Origin: Lachnospiraceae bacterium MC2017
GTDB taxonomy: Bacteria; Bacillota; Clostridia; Lachnospirales; Lachnospiraceae
DNA: 64,000 nt
NCBI GenBank assembly: GCA_000701625.1
Contig: KL370803.1
Span: forward strand, 62,001 to 126,000
Reading direction: 5' to 3'
The notes beneath the pieces were generated by a model that was not told the DNA's origin, did not search any database, and saw only the letters and a program-made list of their open reading frames with translations. The translations under genes were made by a program, and so were the position numbers. Shown in pieces: positions 19,469-28,278 of this stretch. The first letter of the stretch is position 1, and each line of letters begins with the position of its first letter.

Positions 19469-20983
19469 ATGAAAAAATCGCAGAGAATGATTAATTGGTT
19501 AAAAGCCACTATGATATTCCTGCTGATCACGTTATGTTTAACAGGATGCGGTGCTATCTCCGACGGAGACTACACCGCATCTGTTACTTTAACGGGAGGC
19601 AGTGGGAGAGCCTATATAGAAAGTCCGTGCAGGATCACGGTAAAGAACGGAGAGGTAACCGCAGACATTATATGGAGCAGTAAAAACTATGACTATATGA
19701 TAGTTGACGGCAAAACATACACACCGGTAAATACTGAAGGAAATTCAGAATTTATCATCCCCGTGAGTCTTGATAAGGACATACCGGTTCAGGCAGATAC
19801 GGTGGCTATGAGCACCCCGCATCTTATCGATTACACAATCAGATTTTCTCTTATTAAAGATGGAAAAACTGCAGAAAATAATAATACTGATGAGCAGGAA
19901 TCTGTTGTCGGTGGTCAGGATCTTTCTGCACCTGAAATCACCGGTTTAAAATACCTTTCCACGGACAAAAATGACTTTGCTAATTGTTTCGCTATACACA
20001 GGTATTCTGATGATCTTGCATTGATCTCCGTAGACGATGGCAGAAAATATCTGATCATACCGGAAAATTATGAAATTGATGAACTCATAAAGAATCTGCC
20101 GGAGGATGTAATACCTCTTTGTAAGCCATTAGATAGTATTTATCTTGCATCATCAAATGTAATGTGTCAGTTTGATGCGATCGATTCTGTTAACAGTATT
20201 ATCCTTTCAGGAATCGAAAGTGATGATTGGTATATCGATACTGCAAGACAGGCAATGGAAGACGGTCAGATCACTTACGGAGGAAAGTACAGTGCTCCGG
20301 ATTATGAACTTATGGTATCTTCCGGAATAGATCTTGCGATTGAAAACACAATGATCCTTCATGTGCCCAAAGTTCGTGAAAAAATTGAAAAACTTGGGAT
20401 TCCTGTATTTATAGACCGTTCCAGTTATGAGACCGAGCCACTTGGAAGATGCGAATGGATAAAAGTTTATGGTCTGATCACAGGTAAGGAAGCTTCGGCA
20501 GAAGATGCATTTGCATCCCAGAAGTCGCTTATTGACAACCTTTCATCAATCGAACCCACAGGCAAAAAAATTGCTATTTTTTCGGTCAATTCAAATCATC
20601 AGATACTGACCCGTAGAAAAAACGATTATTTCGCAAAGATGGTTGAGATTGCAGGCGGAACTTATCTGGCACCAGACGAAGAAGCCTCTGATAAAAGTAA
20701 TTCACAGCAAACGATCAGTACGGAAGACTTCTATGCCTATGCCGATAAAGCAGATATTCTGATCTACAATGCAACTATCGAGAGTGCGCCTGATTCCTTA
20801 CAGGAACTGATGGATAAAGATACCACTTTTTCTAATTTTGATGCATTCAAGTCTGGGAATGTCTACTTTACTGATAAATCTCTTTACCAATATGCTGATA
20901 AAACAGGTACAATAATCAGTGATCTTAGCAAAATAATAAACGTAGAAACGGAAGATACCGGTTTCTTTCATAAACTTAAGTAG
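19469..20983 (+). CDS. Corrinoid/siderophore-type ABC transporter binding lipoprotein
   Basis: 504 residues with a lipoprotein signal ending in LTGC. A first domain (about residues 30-135) begins SDGDYTASVTL with KNGEVTADIIWSSKNYDY, the same pattern as the N-terminal domain of the chelatase just upstream. The rest is a BtuF/FhuD-like Peripla_BP_2 domain: IPLCKPLDSIYLASSN, SSGIDLAIENT, LGIPVFIDRSSYE, ITGKEASAED. It should capture a corrinoid or related metal-tetrapyrrole outside the cell and pass it to the permease encoded next. The gap to the chelatase is only 3 bases. Riboswitch context favours a corrinoid over iron siderophore. Confidence 0.85.
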   Translation: MKKSQRMINWLKATMIFLLITLCLTGCGAISDGDYTASVTLTGGSGRAYIESPCRITVKNGEVTADIIWSSKNYDYMIVDGKTYTPVNTEGNSEFIIPVSLDKDIPVQADTVAMSTPHLIDYTIRFSLIKDGKTAENNNTDEQESVVGGQDLSAPEITGLKYLSTDKNDFANCFAIHRYSDDLALISVDDGRKYLIIPENYEIDELIKNLPEDVIPLCKPLDSIYLASSNVMCQFDAIDSVNSIILSGIESDDWYIDTARQAMEDGQITYGGKYSAPDYELMVSSGIDLAIENTMILHVPKVREKIEKLGIPVFIDRSSYETEPLGRCEWIKVYGLITGKEASAEDAFASQKSLIDNLSSIEPTGKKIAIFSVNSNHQILTRRKNDYFAKMVEIAGGTYLAPDEEASDKSNSQQTISTEDFYAYADKADILIYNATIESAPDSLQELMDKDTTFSNFDAFKSGNVYFTDKSLYQYADKTGTIISDLSKIINVETEDTGFFHKLK

Positions 20984-21083
20984 CCTGGTACCGTCCAAGA
21001 ATGCGAAGCATGATTGGTAACGGTACTGGCAACAGACCGGTTTAAGTCAGATATAAACCGATGTTTATAGATGAGGAAAAATC

Positions 21084-22106
21084 ATGCAGAAAAAAACAGC
21101 AGCACGGATAGTTTGTGTTTTCGGGATACTGACGATCCTTGTTATTATTTCATTTTTATTAAATCTATGCATCGGAACGGTAAAAGTCGATCTCACGGAT
21201 ATTTTTCGGATCATTTTTACAGGTGCCGCTGATGAAAAGTACAGAAATATAATAATGGATATACGTCTGCCGAGAGCACTTATGACCGTTATCCTGGGCG
21301 GAGGGCTGGCAGTGTCAGGTTTTTTACTCCAGACATTTTTTGCAAATCCCATTGCCGGACCATACATACTCGGCATTTCGTCCGGTGCCAAAATGGCAGT
21401 TGCGCTTTTTCTTATCTTTGTTGTTGGCAATACAGGTAGATCGTCCTCGTTTTTGCTGGTTATTACGGCATTTGCAGGTGCGCTTGTTGCGACCGGATTT
21501 ATAATATTGATCTCATCACATGTAAAAAATATGGCATCTCTTCTGGCAGCAGGCATCATGATCGGCTATATCTGCAGCGCTGTTACTGATTTTCTGATCG
21601 CATTTGCCGATGACTCTGACATAGTTAATCTGCACAGCTGGTCTCAGGGCAGCTTTTCCGGTGCAGACATGAACGGAGCCTTATATTGTCTGGTTATAGT
21701 GGGCATATCAATGGTATTTGTAATGATGCTTTCAAAAAGTCTGGATGCATTCAGACTTGGAGAAAACTATGCGCGAAGTGTCGGTGTAAATATCAGACTT
21801 TGTCGGATTCTGATCATTATTTTGTCCAGTCTTCTTTCAGCGTGCGTAACAGCGTATGCCGGACCGGTTTCGTTTATTGGTATTGCCGTTCCTTTCCTTA
21901 TGAGAGAAGCATTAAAATCTTCAAAACCGGTAATACTCATCCCTGCATCTTTTTTGTCGGGTTCCGTCTTTTGCCTAATAAGTGATTTTCTTGCACGCCG
22001 TATATTTGCTCCGACAGAGCTGAATATATCGGCTGTAACCTCTCTTTTCGGAGCACCGATCGTAATACTAATGATAATCAGGAGATACCGAAGCCATGAA
22101 AATTGA
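21084..22106 (+). CDS. BtuC/FecCD-family ABC permease
   Basis: 340 residues, about ten hydrophobic helices. Hallmarks of the FecCD family: DIRLPRALMTVILGGGLAVSG in the first third and YAGPVSFIGIAVPFLMR near the C-terminus, the latter being the coupling helix region contacting the ATPase. Imports corrinoids or iron complexes; the B12 riboswitch upstream favours corrinoids. It overlaps the ATPase gene by 11 bases. The 100 bases between it and the binding protein hold a small hairpin (CGGTTTA/TAAACCG) but no gene. Confidence 0.92.
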   Translation: MQKKTAARIVCVFGILTILVIISFLLNLCIGTVKVDLTDIFRIIFTGAADEKYRNIIMDIRLPRALMTVILGGGLAVSGFLLQTFFANPIAGPYILGISSGAKMAVALFLIFVVGNTGRSSSFLLVITAFAGALVATGFIILISSHVKNMASLLAAGIMIGYICSAVTDFLIAFADDSDIVNLHSWSQGSFSGADMNGALYCLVIVGISMVFVMMLSKSLDAFRLGENYARSVGVNIRLCRILIIILSSLLSACVTAYAGPVSFIGIAVPFLMREALKSSKPVILIPASFLSGSVFCLISDFLARRIFAPTELNISAVTSLFGAPIVILMIIRRYRSHEN

Positions 22107-22845
22107 TAAGTTAAAAGCCGGTTATCGAAAAAAGATCATTATAAATGAATTTAGTTTGGAAATATCCAGGGGAGAAGTCGTTTCGCTTATCGGACCTAAC
22201 GGTGGTGGAAAATCCACACTCCTTAAAAGCATTTCGGGACAGATAAATCCTCTTAGCGGCAGTGTTTATATAGGAAAAGAGGATATCCGAAATATTTCTC
22301 TTAGAAAATTGTCTAAACGTATGTCAATTATCACTACAGAACGTGTCAGAACCCAGCATATGACCTGCAGAGACGTGGTTTTGTCCGGAAGACTTCCGTA
22401 TAGTGATAGCTTTGGTCTTTTTAATGATACTGATAAAAAAGCTGCAGATAATGCGATGGAACTCATGAAGATAGGTGATCTATCCGAGGAATCTTATGAA
22501 GAAATGAGCGATGGGCAGAAACAGAGAGCGCTTATCGCCAGGGCAATCTGCCAGGAACCGGAATACATGATCATGGACGAACCGACATCTTATCTGGATA
22601 TTCGTTATAAACTGGAACTTATGGAAGTATTGCGTAAACTTTCATCTGAGGGCATGACGATAATCACATCCCTTCATGAGCCGCAGATTGCTCTAAAGAT
22701 CTCAAATCGGCTTCTTCTGGTTCACGATGACGGAAATATACAGATCGTTACTCCTGATGAAGTTCTCCGAGGCTGTTTGATCAAGGATTTATATGGTCTT
22801 ACCGATAATATGTATGAAACTGTTAAAAAAACGCTGACTATGTAA
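22096..22845 (+). CDS. BtuD/FecE-family ABC ATPase
   Basis: 249 residues. Walker A GPNGGGKST (about residue 33), a Q-loop region ITTERVRTQHM, signature SDGQKQR in place of the canonical SGGQ, Walker B MIMDEPTSYLD and the switch His in SLHEP. Drives corrinoid uptake by the permease with which it overlaps. The first glycine of the signature is replaced by aspartate (MSDGQKQR), as in a subset of this subfamily. Last gene of the riboswitch-controlled unit; about 290 bases of repeat-bearing intergenic DNA follow. Confidence 0.92.
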   Translation: MKIDKLKAGYRKKIIINEFSLEISRGEVVSLIGPNGGGKSTLLKSISGQINPLSGSVYIGKEDIRNISLRKLSKRMSIITTERVRTQHMTCRDVVLSGRLPYSDSFGLFNDTDKKAADNAMELMKIGDLSEESYEEMSDGQKQRALIARAICQEPEYMIMDEPTSYLDIRYKLELMEVLRKLSSEGMTIITSLHEPQIALKISNRLLLVHDDGNIQIVTPDEVLRGCLIKDLYGLTDNMYETVKKTLTM

Positions 22846-22852
22846 CTACTTG

Positions 22853-22962
22853 AAATCCGTTACGTGAGCGGGCGCAGAAATAGTGTTACTGTTCACTCGC
22901 TTACAGCTCGTTCACGTAACGGATTTTGCCAATTAAATCGCCTGCGGCGATGGGCAAAATCC
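22853..22962. repeat. Compound inverted-repeat element
   Basis: Two hairpins sharing an arm. The outer pair AAATCCGTTACGTGAGCG (22853-22870) and its near-complement (22909-22926) differ by one base; inside it, 22885-22920 is a reverse-strand copy of a 36-bp repeat found twice more in the window. The second hairpin pairs GGATTTTGCC (22921-22930) with GGCAAAATCC (22953-22962) and ATCGCC with GGCGAT. It may also end transcription of the transporter operon. The remaining bases to 23049 hold nothing I recognise. Confidence 0.85.
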
Positions 22963-23049
22963 AATGGCTATTCAACTTTTTTGGTCGTAAACTCCGCAGT
23001 AAATGCTCCGTTTACGTGTGAACTGTAACGAAATAGTGATCAGAACTTT

Positions 23050-23078
23050 TTGACATTGTTCATTAGAAATTGTATTCT
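23050..23078 (+). promoter_or_regulatory. Sigma-70-type promoter of PfkB kinase gene
   Basis: TTGACA (23050-23055), 17-base spacer, TATTCT (23073-23078). A consensus -35 and near-consensus -10 lie 57 bases upstream of the ATG. Confidence 0.8.
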
Positions 23079-23134
23079 AGTAGAGCCGTTTTAAAAACGG
23101 ATTCTTTGTTTATCAGAAAGGAATTAATATTTAC

Positions 23135-24055
23135 ATGGGTATTGTAGTAATTGGTGCAACAATGGTTGATATCAAGGGTTATCCTGATTGTCAGTATATC
23201 CCCGGAGGAAGAAACGCAGGTAAGATCGTTCAGGTTCATGGCGGTGTTTCCAGAAATATCGCAGAGGATATTGCAAATGTAGAACTTAAGCCTACTTTTG
23301 TAACTGCTCTTGATAACGGACCGCTCAGCACTGATGTACTTAACAAGTTGAAGCGTCATCATGTAAATACAGACTATACAGTTATTTGTGAGAATGGTCT
23401 TGGTACATGGCTTGCAGTATTTGATAATGATGGCGATGTTACCGCAGCTATCTCCAGCAGACCTGATCTCTCCGGAATCGGTGATCTCCTCGATGAAAAG
23501 GGAGATGAGATCATTTCAAAGGCAGACAGTGTAACAGTCGAGATCGATATGGATTCATCTATTGTAAAAAAAATCCTTAAGCTTGCTGAGAAGCATAAGA
23601 AGAAGGTTTTTGCAGTTGTTTCCAATATGTCTATCGCGATAGAACGTCGTGACCTTGTCCAGAAGACAGATTGCTTTGTTTGTAACGATGATGAAGCAGG
23701 TCTTTTCTTCTCCGACAACTATTCTGATAAGACTCCGGAAGAGCTTGCAGAGATCATCAGCACAAAGATCAAGGCGGCTAAGATCAGGCGCATGGTAGTA
23801 ACCATGGGCGGAAAGGGTGCTGTTTACGCAGAGGAAAGCGGTAATTACGGAGTTTGTCCTCCGGTTCCGGTTGCAGTTATCGATACTACAGGTGCAGGCG
23901 ACGCATTTTTCTCAGGTGTTACCATCGGAATGACCTACGGAAAATCTTTGGCTGATTCCTGCCGTATCGGTGCAAGATTAGCGTCATCTGTTATTTCTAA
24001 TAAAGAAAATGTATGCCCGAGATTCCTTCCTGAGGAATTCGGCTTAAAGGTTTAA
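23135..24055 (+). CDS. PfkB-family carbohydrate/nucleoside kinase
   Basis: 306 residues, AGAAAGGAATT ribosome site. Ribokinase-fold signatures: GGVSRNIAEDIA near residue 35 (PfkB signature 1, here with a VSRN variant common in pseudouridine-kinase-like members) and IDTTGAGDAFFSGV (about residue 249; signature 2, catalytic Asp in GAGD). Phosphorylates a sugar or nucleoside with ATP in the cytoplasm; the VHGGVSRNIAEDIA form suggests a PsuK-like enzyme, but no pseudouridine glycosidase gene is adjacent, so the substrate stays open. Own promoter, monocistronic by appearance. Confidence 0.85.
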   Translation: MGIVVIGATMVDIKGYPDCQYIPGGRNAGKIVQVHGGVSRNIAEDIANVELKPTFVTALDNGPLSTDVLNKLKRHHVNTDYTVICENGLGTWLAVFDNDGDVTAAISSRPDLSGIGDLLDEKGDEIISKADSVTVEIDMDSSIVKKILKLAEKHKKKVFAVVSNMSIAIERRDLVQKTDCFVCNDDEAGLFFSDNYSDKTPEELAEIISTKIKAAKIRRMVVTMGGKGAVYAEESGNYGVCPPVPVAVIDTTGAGDAFFSGVTIGMTYGKSLADSCRIGARLASSVISNKENVCPRFLPEEFGLKV

Positions 24056-24201
24056 GTTGCATTGTACTTTCTGTGAAACAATCCGATTTTCTTTATGTTT
24101 TCCTAAACGAACATCGTAATTTTTTGGTAACATATACGTAATACTCAGGGACAAGCACGGTACAGAAAGAGGGGTACCGTGATACAAAAGGGGTTACGTC
24201 T

Positions 24202-25863
24202 ATGGAGAGAAAAAAGCACGAAGTGATCATTGATTCGTTGCTCGCAAGCATAGATGAGAAGCGTTCAGATCTCGATGAAACAGTCATTGATGATCTGGAA
24301 GTGCTTCTCGACATTGCTAAAGAGCAGAATAACGATTATCTATGTGGTTATGCATATTACTATCTGGCTGAAGCCTATTATTTCCATGATCGTGGGTTTA
24401 ATGATATCCGCCGTTTTCTTTTAGAGGGTATACAGTACCAGGATCTGTCCGGAAATCATACGTTGGTAGCTCGTTCATATAATCTTCTCGCAACGATCGT
24501 AAGTCTTGGCGACAATATGATGCTCGCCATGGACAATTACATGACAGCACTTCGCTATTGCGATGAGGATGATCACACTACCAATATCTATGGAATTATC
24601 CTTACAAATATCTCAAGAGTTTATCTAAAACTTAATGATGCGAATACGGCTATGGATTATCTGAAGAAAGCTATCCCTTATATAGAAAACTACCGTAAAG
24701 ATGCTATGTATGAGAGAAATCTCAGCACATGCTATATCATTATGGCAAATATCTATCTGTCCAGCAATAATGATCTTCATGGTGCTCAGAAATGCATACG
24801 TCATCTTAGGGAAGTTTTAGGAACGGAAAAATGTTCTATGTATCTGGAACATGACATTTGCTTCCTTGCGCTGGAAATAAAGATGCTTCACGCTCAGAAT
24901 GATATAAGTAACTATCGTGAAAAAATTGATATTTTGCTTAGGTGTATACGTGACACGGAAGTGATCATTGATGAGATCGAGGATATCTATGAAATCTGTA
25001 AGATGCTTTTGGATTTTGATGAACTCGATGCCTGCAGTGAAGTAGGACGGATCATTTCGCCTATCGTGAAAACTGTCCGTATCTTAAATATGCGCCTGCA
25101 ATTTATGTCACTTCAGATCGATTACCTGAGAAAGAAAGGTGATACTAAAGAGGCAAACAGAATATGCGGTTATTATTTTGATATTTCACAGGAAAAGCAA
25201 AAGTCTGATGCTATAGAATATCTCTTTGCAGTAAATGTCCGTAAGAGCATGGAAGAAATGAAAAAGAAGCAGGCTGATATGAAACAGGAGAATGAACGTT
25301 TATCTCAGCAGGCAGAATATGACGAACTGACAGGACTGCCAAACAGATACAGTTTGGGTCAGATGTCAGACAAGCTTTTTGACAGAGCAAATAAAGAGCA
25401 TCGGTCGCTTGCCGTTGAAATATTTGATATTGACTGCTTTAAGCAGTTTAATGATACTTTTGGTCATCAGGCAGGAGATAAGTGTCTGAAAATGGTATCT
25501 GAGACGGTTAGAAGTTTCTGTAAGTCGCATGAACATATTTACGCAGCCCGTTACGGCGGTGACGAGTTTGTACTGATGTATCTGGGCCGAAATGACCTTG
25601 AGGTACAGGAACTGGCAGAAGATCTGCGAAAAAGAATATCAGAACTGCATATAGCGAATCCAAATGCCACCGAAGCTCCTATCATCTCTATTTCACAGGG
25701 AATACGCAATTCTGTTCCTCAAAGAGGAAACAGACTATGGGATTACATGTACACGGCAGATAATGCATTGTATCAGATAAAGCAGGAGAGAAGAGGCGGC
25801 ATAATGATTCTCCACAATGTCTATATGGATGAGAGTTCACTTGCTGATGCGCAGGTAAATTAA
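24202..25863 (+). CDS. TPR-domain diguanylate cyclase
   Basis: 553 residues, no membrane segment. Residues about 30-340 show alternating helices with tetratricopeptide-like spacing (CGYAYYYLAEAYYFHD, ARSYNLLATIVSLGDN, NISRVYLKLNDANTAMDYLKKA). A coiled linker (about 350-372) leads to a GGDEF domain beginning YDELTGLPNRYSL; the active site GGDEF is at residues 452-456, so cyclic di-GMP synthesis is likely. No RxxD inhibitory site was evident. The TPR part probably binds a partner protein or peptide. The 146 bases upstream to the kinase gene hold no recognised feature. It ends in a terminator shared with the convergent marR gene. Confidence 0.9.
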   Translation: MERKKHEVIIDSLLASIDEKRSDLDETVIDDLEVLLDIAKEQNNDYLCGYAYYYLAEAYYFHDRGFNDIRRFLLEGIQYQDLSGNHTLVARSYNLLATIVSLGDNMMLAMDNYMTALRYCDEDDHTTNIYGIILTNISRVYLKLNDANTAMDYLKKAIPYIENYRKDAMYERNLSTCYIIMANIYLSSNNDLHGAQKCIRHLREVLGTEKCSMYLEHDICFLALEIKMLHAQNDISNYREKIDILLRCIRDTEVIIDEIEDIYEICKMLLDFDELDACSEVGRIISPIVKTVRILNMRLQFMSLQIDYLRKKGDTKEANRICGYYFDISQEKQKSDAIEYLFAVNVRKSMEEMKKKQADMKQENERLSQQAEYDELTGLPNRYSLGQMSDKLFDRANKEHRSLAVEIFDIDCFKQFNDTFGHQAGDKCLKMVSETVRSFCKSHEHIYAARYGGDEFVLMYLGRNDLEVQELAEDLRKRISELHIANPNATEAPIISISQGIRNSVPQRGNRLWDYMYTADNALYQIKQERRGGIMILHNVYMDESSLADAQVN

Positions 25864-25901
25864 CAAAGAACCCGACAAAGTCGCAATTATTATCATAAGA
25901 A

Positions 25902-25939
25902 AAAAACTGCGTGAGAACCATCAATCTCACGCAGTTTTT
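25902..25939. terminator. Bidirectional terminator between GGDEF gene and marR
   Basis: Perfect 15-base arms, AAAAACTGCGTGAGA (25902-25916) and TCTCACGCAGTTTTT (25925-25939), with A- and T-runs on either side, between two convergent genes. Confidence 0.92.
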
Positions 25940-25941
25940 CG

Positions 25942-26415
25942 TTACTCAATTATCTTCTGACCGGATTTACGAATTTCTTCAAAATCGATTTCAGGCATCA
26001 GCTCGGTCTTTATGATATGCAGCATATCGTCAAGATTATCTAGTTCCTGCTGCGTAAACCTTTTTTTACAGCGTTTAGCCACTGTATCAAGGTATTCCTG
26101 ACTGATACGATAATATTCCATATACTTTTCAGTGGGATGGAGATGAAATTCACGCTTATCATCAGGTGACTGCACCTTTGTGATGTAGCCCTTCTTTATA
26201 AGATTATTTACTTTATACGCAGCATTCGGACTGGAAATACCCATAAGTTCCGCAAATTCTGAAACTGTCGGATTATGAAGTGCCATGATGCATTCCATGC
26301 AAAAAGACTCAACGGTAGTAAGAGTAGCCTCTCTTTTTTCAAATCTTGAAAAGATCTGCATATAAAAATAAATACGCATCGCGCTGTAAACTTCATTCAG
26401 CGAATCAGCAAGCAT
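25942..26415 (-). CDS. MarR-family regulator next to fatty-acid genes (FabT-like role)
   Basis: 157 residues. Winged-helix core with NPTVSEFAELMGISSPNAAYKVNNLIKKGYI (shown here only as the recognition region, about residues 50-80) and the wing SPDDKREFHLHPT. As in other MarR proteins it should be a dimer binding palindromic DNA. It lies 113 bases downstream of fabZ on the same strand, with a likely own promoter. ACTAAA half-sites occur both before this gene and before acpP, supporting by inference a fatty-acid repressor that also controls itself. It may be bound by an acyl-ACP, as FabT of lactic bacteria is. Confidence 0.85.
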   Translation of the reverse strand: MLADSLNEVYSAMRIYFYMQIFSRFEKREATLTTVESFCMECIMALHNPTVSEFAELMGISSPNAAYKVNNLIKKGYITKVQSPDDKREFHLHPTEKYMEYYRISQEYLDTVAKRCKKRFTQQELDNLDDMLHIIKTELMPEIDFEEIRKSGQKIIE

Positions 26416-26435
26416 GGAAAACCTCCCAAATGTTT

Positions 26436-26480
26436 TTTAGTCACGAAGATTTAGTATACTACTTTTTGAAAAAATTGTAC
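26436..26480 (-). promoter_or_regulatory. marR promoter with TTTAGT half-sites and TAGTATACTA palindrome
   Basis: On the minus strand a TGTACA-17-TATACT promoter pair reads toward marR. The -10 lies inside the perfect palindrome TAGTATACTA (26452-26461). TTTAGT half-sites, plus-strand sense, sit at 26436-26441 and 26450-26455, the same half-site seen four times at acpP. This arrangement fits autoregulation. Confidence 0.55.
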
Positions 26481-26528
26481 ATTATCATTATCGGTCAAAA
26501 ATCAAAATAATGTAAGGGGCAACAGATA

Positions 26529-26996
26529 TCACTCTGCGACTGCAAAGACGAGCTCTGCGCGGCATGCAAGCTTTCCGTTTACGGTAGCTTTTGCTTTACC
26601 GATGCCTACAGGACCTTTCATCTCAACAACTTCACATGAAAGCTCCAGTACATCACCGGGAGTAACCTGCTGTTTAAAACGTGCATTTTTTACTCCACCG
26701 AAAAGTGCGATCTTTCCCTTATACTCAGGAAGAGAGAGAAGAGCAACTGCTCCTGTCTGCGCAAGTGCTTCAAGGATCAGTACTCCGGGCATAACCGGCT
26801 GACCCGGAAAATGTCCCTGGAAGAAGGGCTCATTCATGGTCACGCACTTAATACCCTTAGCCCACTTTCCTGATTCATAATCTGTGATCCTGTCAACAAG
26901 AGCAAAAGGATAACGATGGGGCAGTATTTCTGCGATCTCTGCTGCTGTAAGTGTGTTAGGTACACGTTCTTCTGTATTTTCTATAATTTCGCTCAT
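26529..26996 (-). CDS. fabZ: 3-hydroxyacyl-ACP dehydratase FabZ
   Basis: 155 residues. LPHRYPFALVDRI holds the catalytic His, and GHFPGQPVMPGVLILEALAQ the FabZ helix with the catalytic Glu. Removes water from 3-hydroxyacyl-ACP to give trans-2-enoyl-ACP in the elongation cycle. No FabA-type isomerase is present in the cluster, so FabZ is probably the only dehydratase here. Last gene of the fab operon, 24 bases after fabF. Confidence 0.96.
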   Translation of the reverse strand: MSEIIENTEERVPNTLTAAEIAEILPHRYPFALVDRITDYESGKWAKGIKCVTMNEPFFQGHFPGQPVMPGVLILEALAQTGAVALLSLPEYKGKIALFGGVKNARFKQQVTPGDVLELSCEVVEMKGPVGIGKAKATVNGKLACRAELVFAVAE

Positions 26997-27020
26997 ATAC
27001 GATAAACTCCCATTAAATTA

Positions 27021-28259
27021 TCATTCTGCTTTAGCAAAGATGAGGCAGGCATTGTGACCGCCAAATCCAAGGCTGTTGCTCAGTACATAGTGCAGATCAG
27101 CTTTTCTTCCTTCATTTGGAACATAATCAAGATCGCACTCCGGATCAGGAGTCTTGTAGCCTACTGTCGGAGGGATAAAGCCTTCCTCAAGTGCTTTTAC
27201 GCAGAATACAGCTTCTACACCACCTGCTCCGCCAAGAAGATGACCTGTCATGGATTTTGTGCTGGACACAGCCATTTCCTTTGCATGATCACCAAATACA
27301 GCCTTGATAGCAGCTGTCTCGCCTGAATCATTGAGGTGAGTAGATGTACCGTGGGCATTTACATAGTCAATATCGTGAGCTTGAAGACCTGCGTCTTTGA
27401 TAGCTAGCTTCATGCAGGCTGCTCCGCCTTCTCCGTTAGGGGAGGGTGCTGTGATATGATAAGCGTCGCAATTTGAACCATAACCTACGATCTCTGCAAG
27501 GATCTTTGCTCCACGAGCCTTTGCGTGCTCATATTCCTCCATCACGAGGACACCTGTACCTTCGCCCATTACAAATCCGCTTCTTTCTGCGTCAAACGGG
27601 ATGCTGGCACGATCAGGATCCTCAGAACGGCTAAGAGCTCTCATGCTTGTGAAACCGCCGATAGCGAGAGGAGTGATAGAGGACTCTGTACCTCCTGCGA
27701 TCATAACATCTTCATATCCATCGCGAATTCTGTGGAAAGCATCACCGATAGCATTGCTTCCGCCTGCGCATGCAGTTACAGGGCAGGTGCACATACCACG
27801 GAATCCGTGGCGGATAGCTACCTGAGCTGCAGCCATATTAGAGATAGTCATAGGGATATAATGAGGATTAACTCGCTCAAAACCCTTTTCCATTCCTCTA
27901 CTGTGTTCCTGCTCTGTGACATCGATTCCGCCGATACCGCTGGAGATGATCACGCCGGTATCATCTGTGGGATCATCCTTATCAGCATGGATTCCGCTCA
28001 TGGAGATAGCTTCCTCTGCAGCAACAACTGCAAACTGGGCAAAACGTGCCATACTTCTTGTTTCTTTTTTGGAAATAACATTAAAAGGATCGAAATTCTT
28101 TACTTCGCCTGCAACCTTTACAGATGATTCGGATGTATCAAATGCAGTGATGGGGGCGATTCCGTGACGACCCTCACGGATTGACTTCCAGCTTTCTTCT
28201 ACATTGTTTCCGGTAGGATTTACTGTACCGATTCCGGTAATTACAACTCTACGTCTCAT
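27021..28259 (-). CDS. fabF: 3-oxoacyl-ACP synthase II FabF
   Basis: 412 residues, full family length. Thiolase-fold condensing enzyme with the nucleophile Cys in VTACAGGSNAIGDA and the two catalytic histidines in NAHGTSTHLND and SMTGHLLGGAGG, plus the GFGGHNA C-terminal loop. Condenses malonyl-ACP with acyl-ACP in chain elongation. Sits between fabG (19-base gap) and fabZ. Confidence 0.97.
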   Translation of the reverse strand: MRRRVVITGIGTVNPTGNNVEESWKSIREGRHGIAPITAFDTSESSVKVAGEVKNFDPFNVISKKETRSMARFAQFAVVAAEEAISMSGIHADKDDPTDDTGVIISSGIGGIDVTEQEHSRGMEKGFERVNPHYIPMTISNMAAAQVAIRHGFRGMCTCPVTACAGGSNAIGDAFHRIRDGYEDVMIAGGTESSITPLAIGGFTSMRALSRSEDPDRASIPFDAERSGFVMGEGTGVLVMEEYEHAKARGAKILAEIVGYGSNCDAYHITAPSPNGEGGAACMKLAIKDAGLQAHDIDYVNAHGTSTHLNDSGETAAIKAVFGDHAKEMAVSSTKSMTGHLLGGAGGVEAVFCVKALEEGFIPPTVGYKTPDPECDLDYVPNEGRKADLHYVLSNSLGFGGHNACLIFAKAE

Positions 28260-28278
28260 ATTTATCCTTTCTTAGGGA

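Noticed and set aside
19469-20983. Iron-siderophore uptake as the main role of this transporter
   Set aside because: Family alone allows it, but the B12 riboswitch and adjoining chelatase make a corrinoid substrate more likely.
27525-28127. Long open frame opposite fabF
   Set aside because: Exact antisense to a well-conserved enzyme, Cys/Ser-rich composition typical of a shadow frame, no ribosome site.
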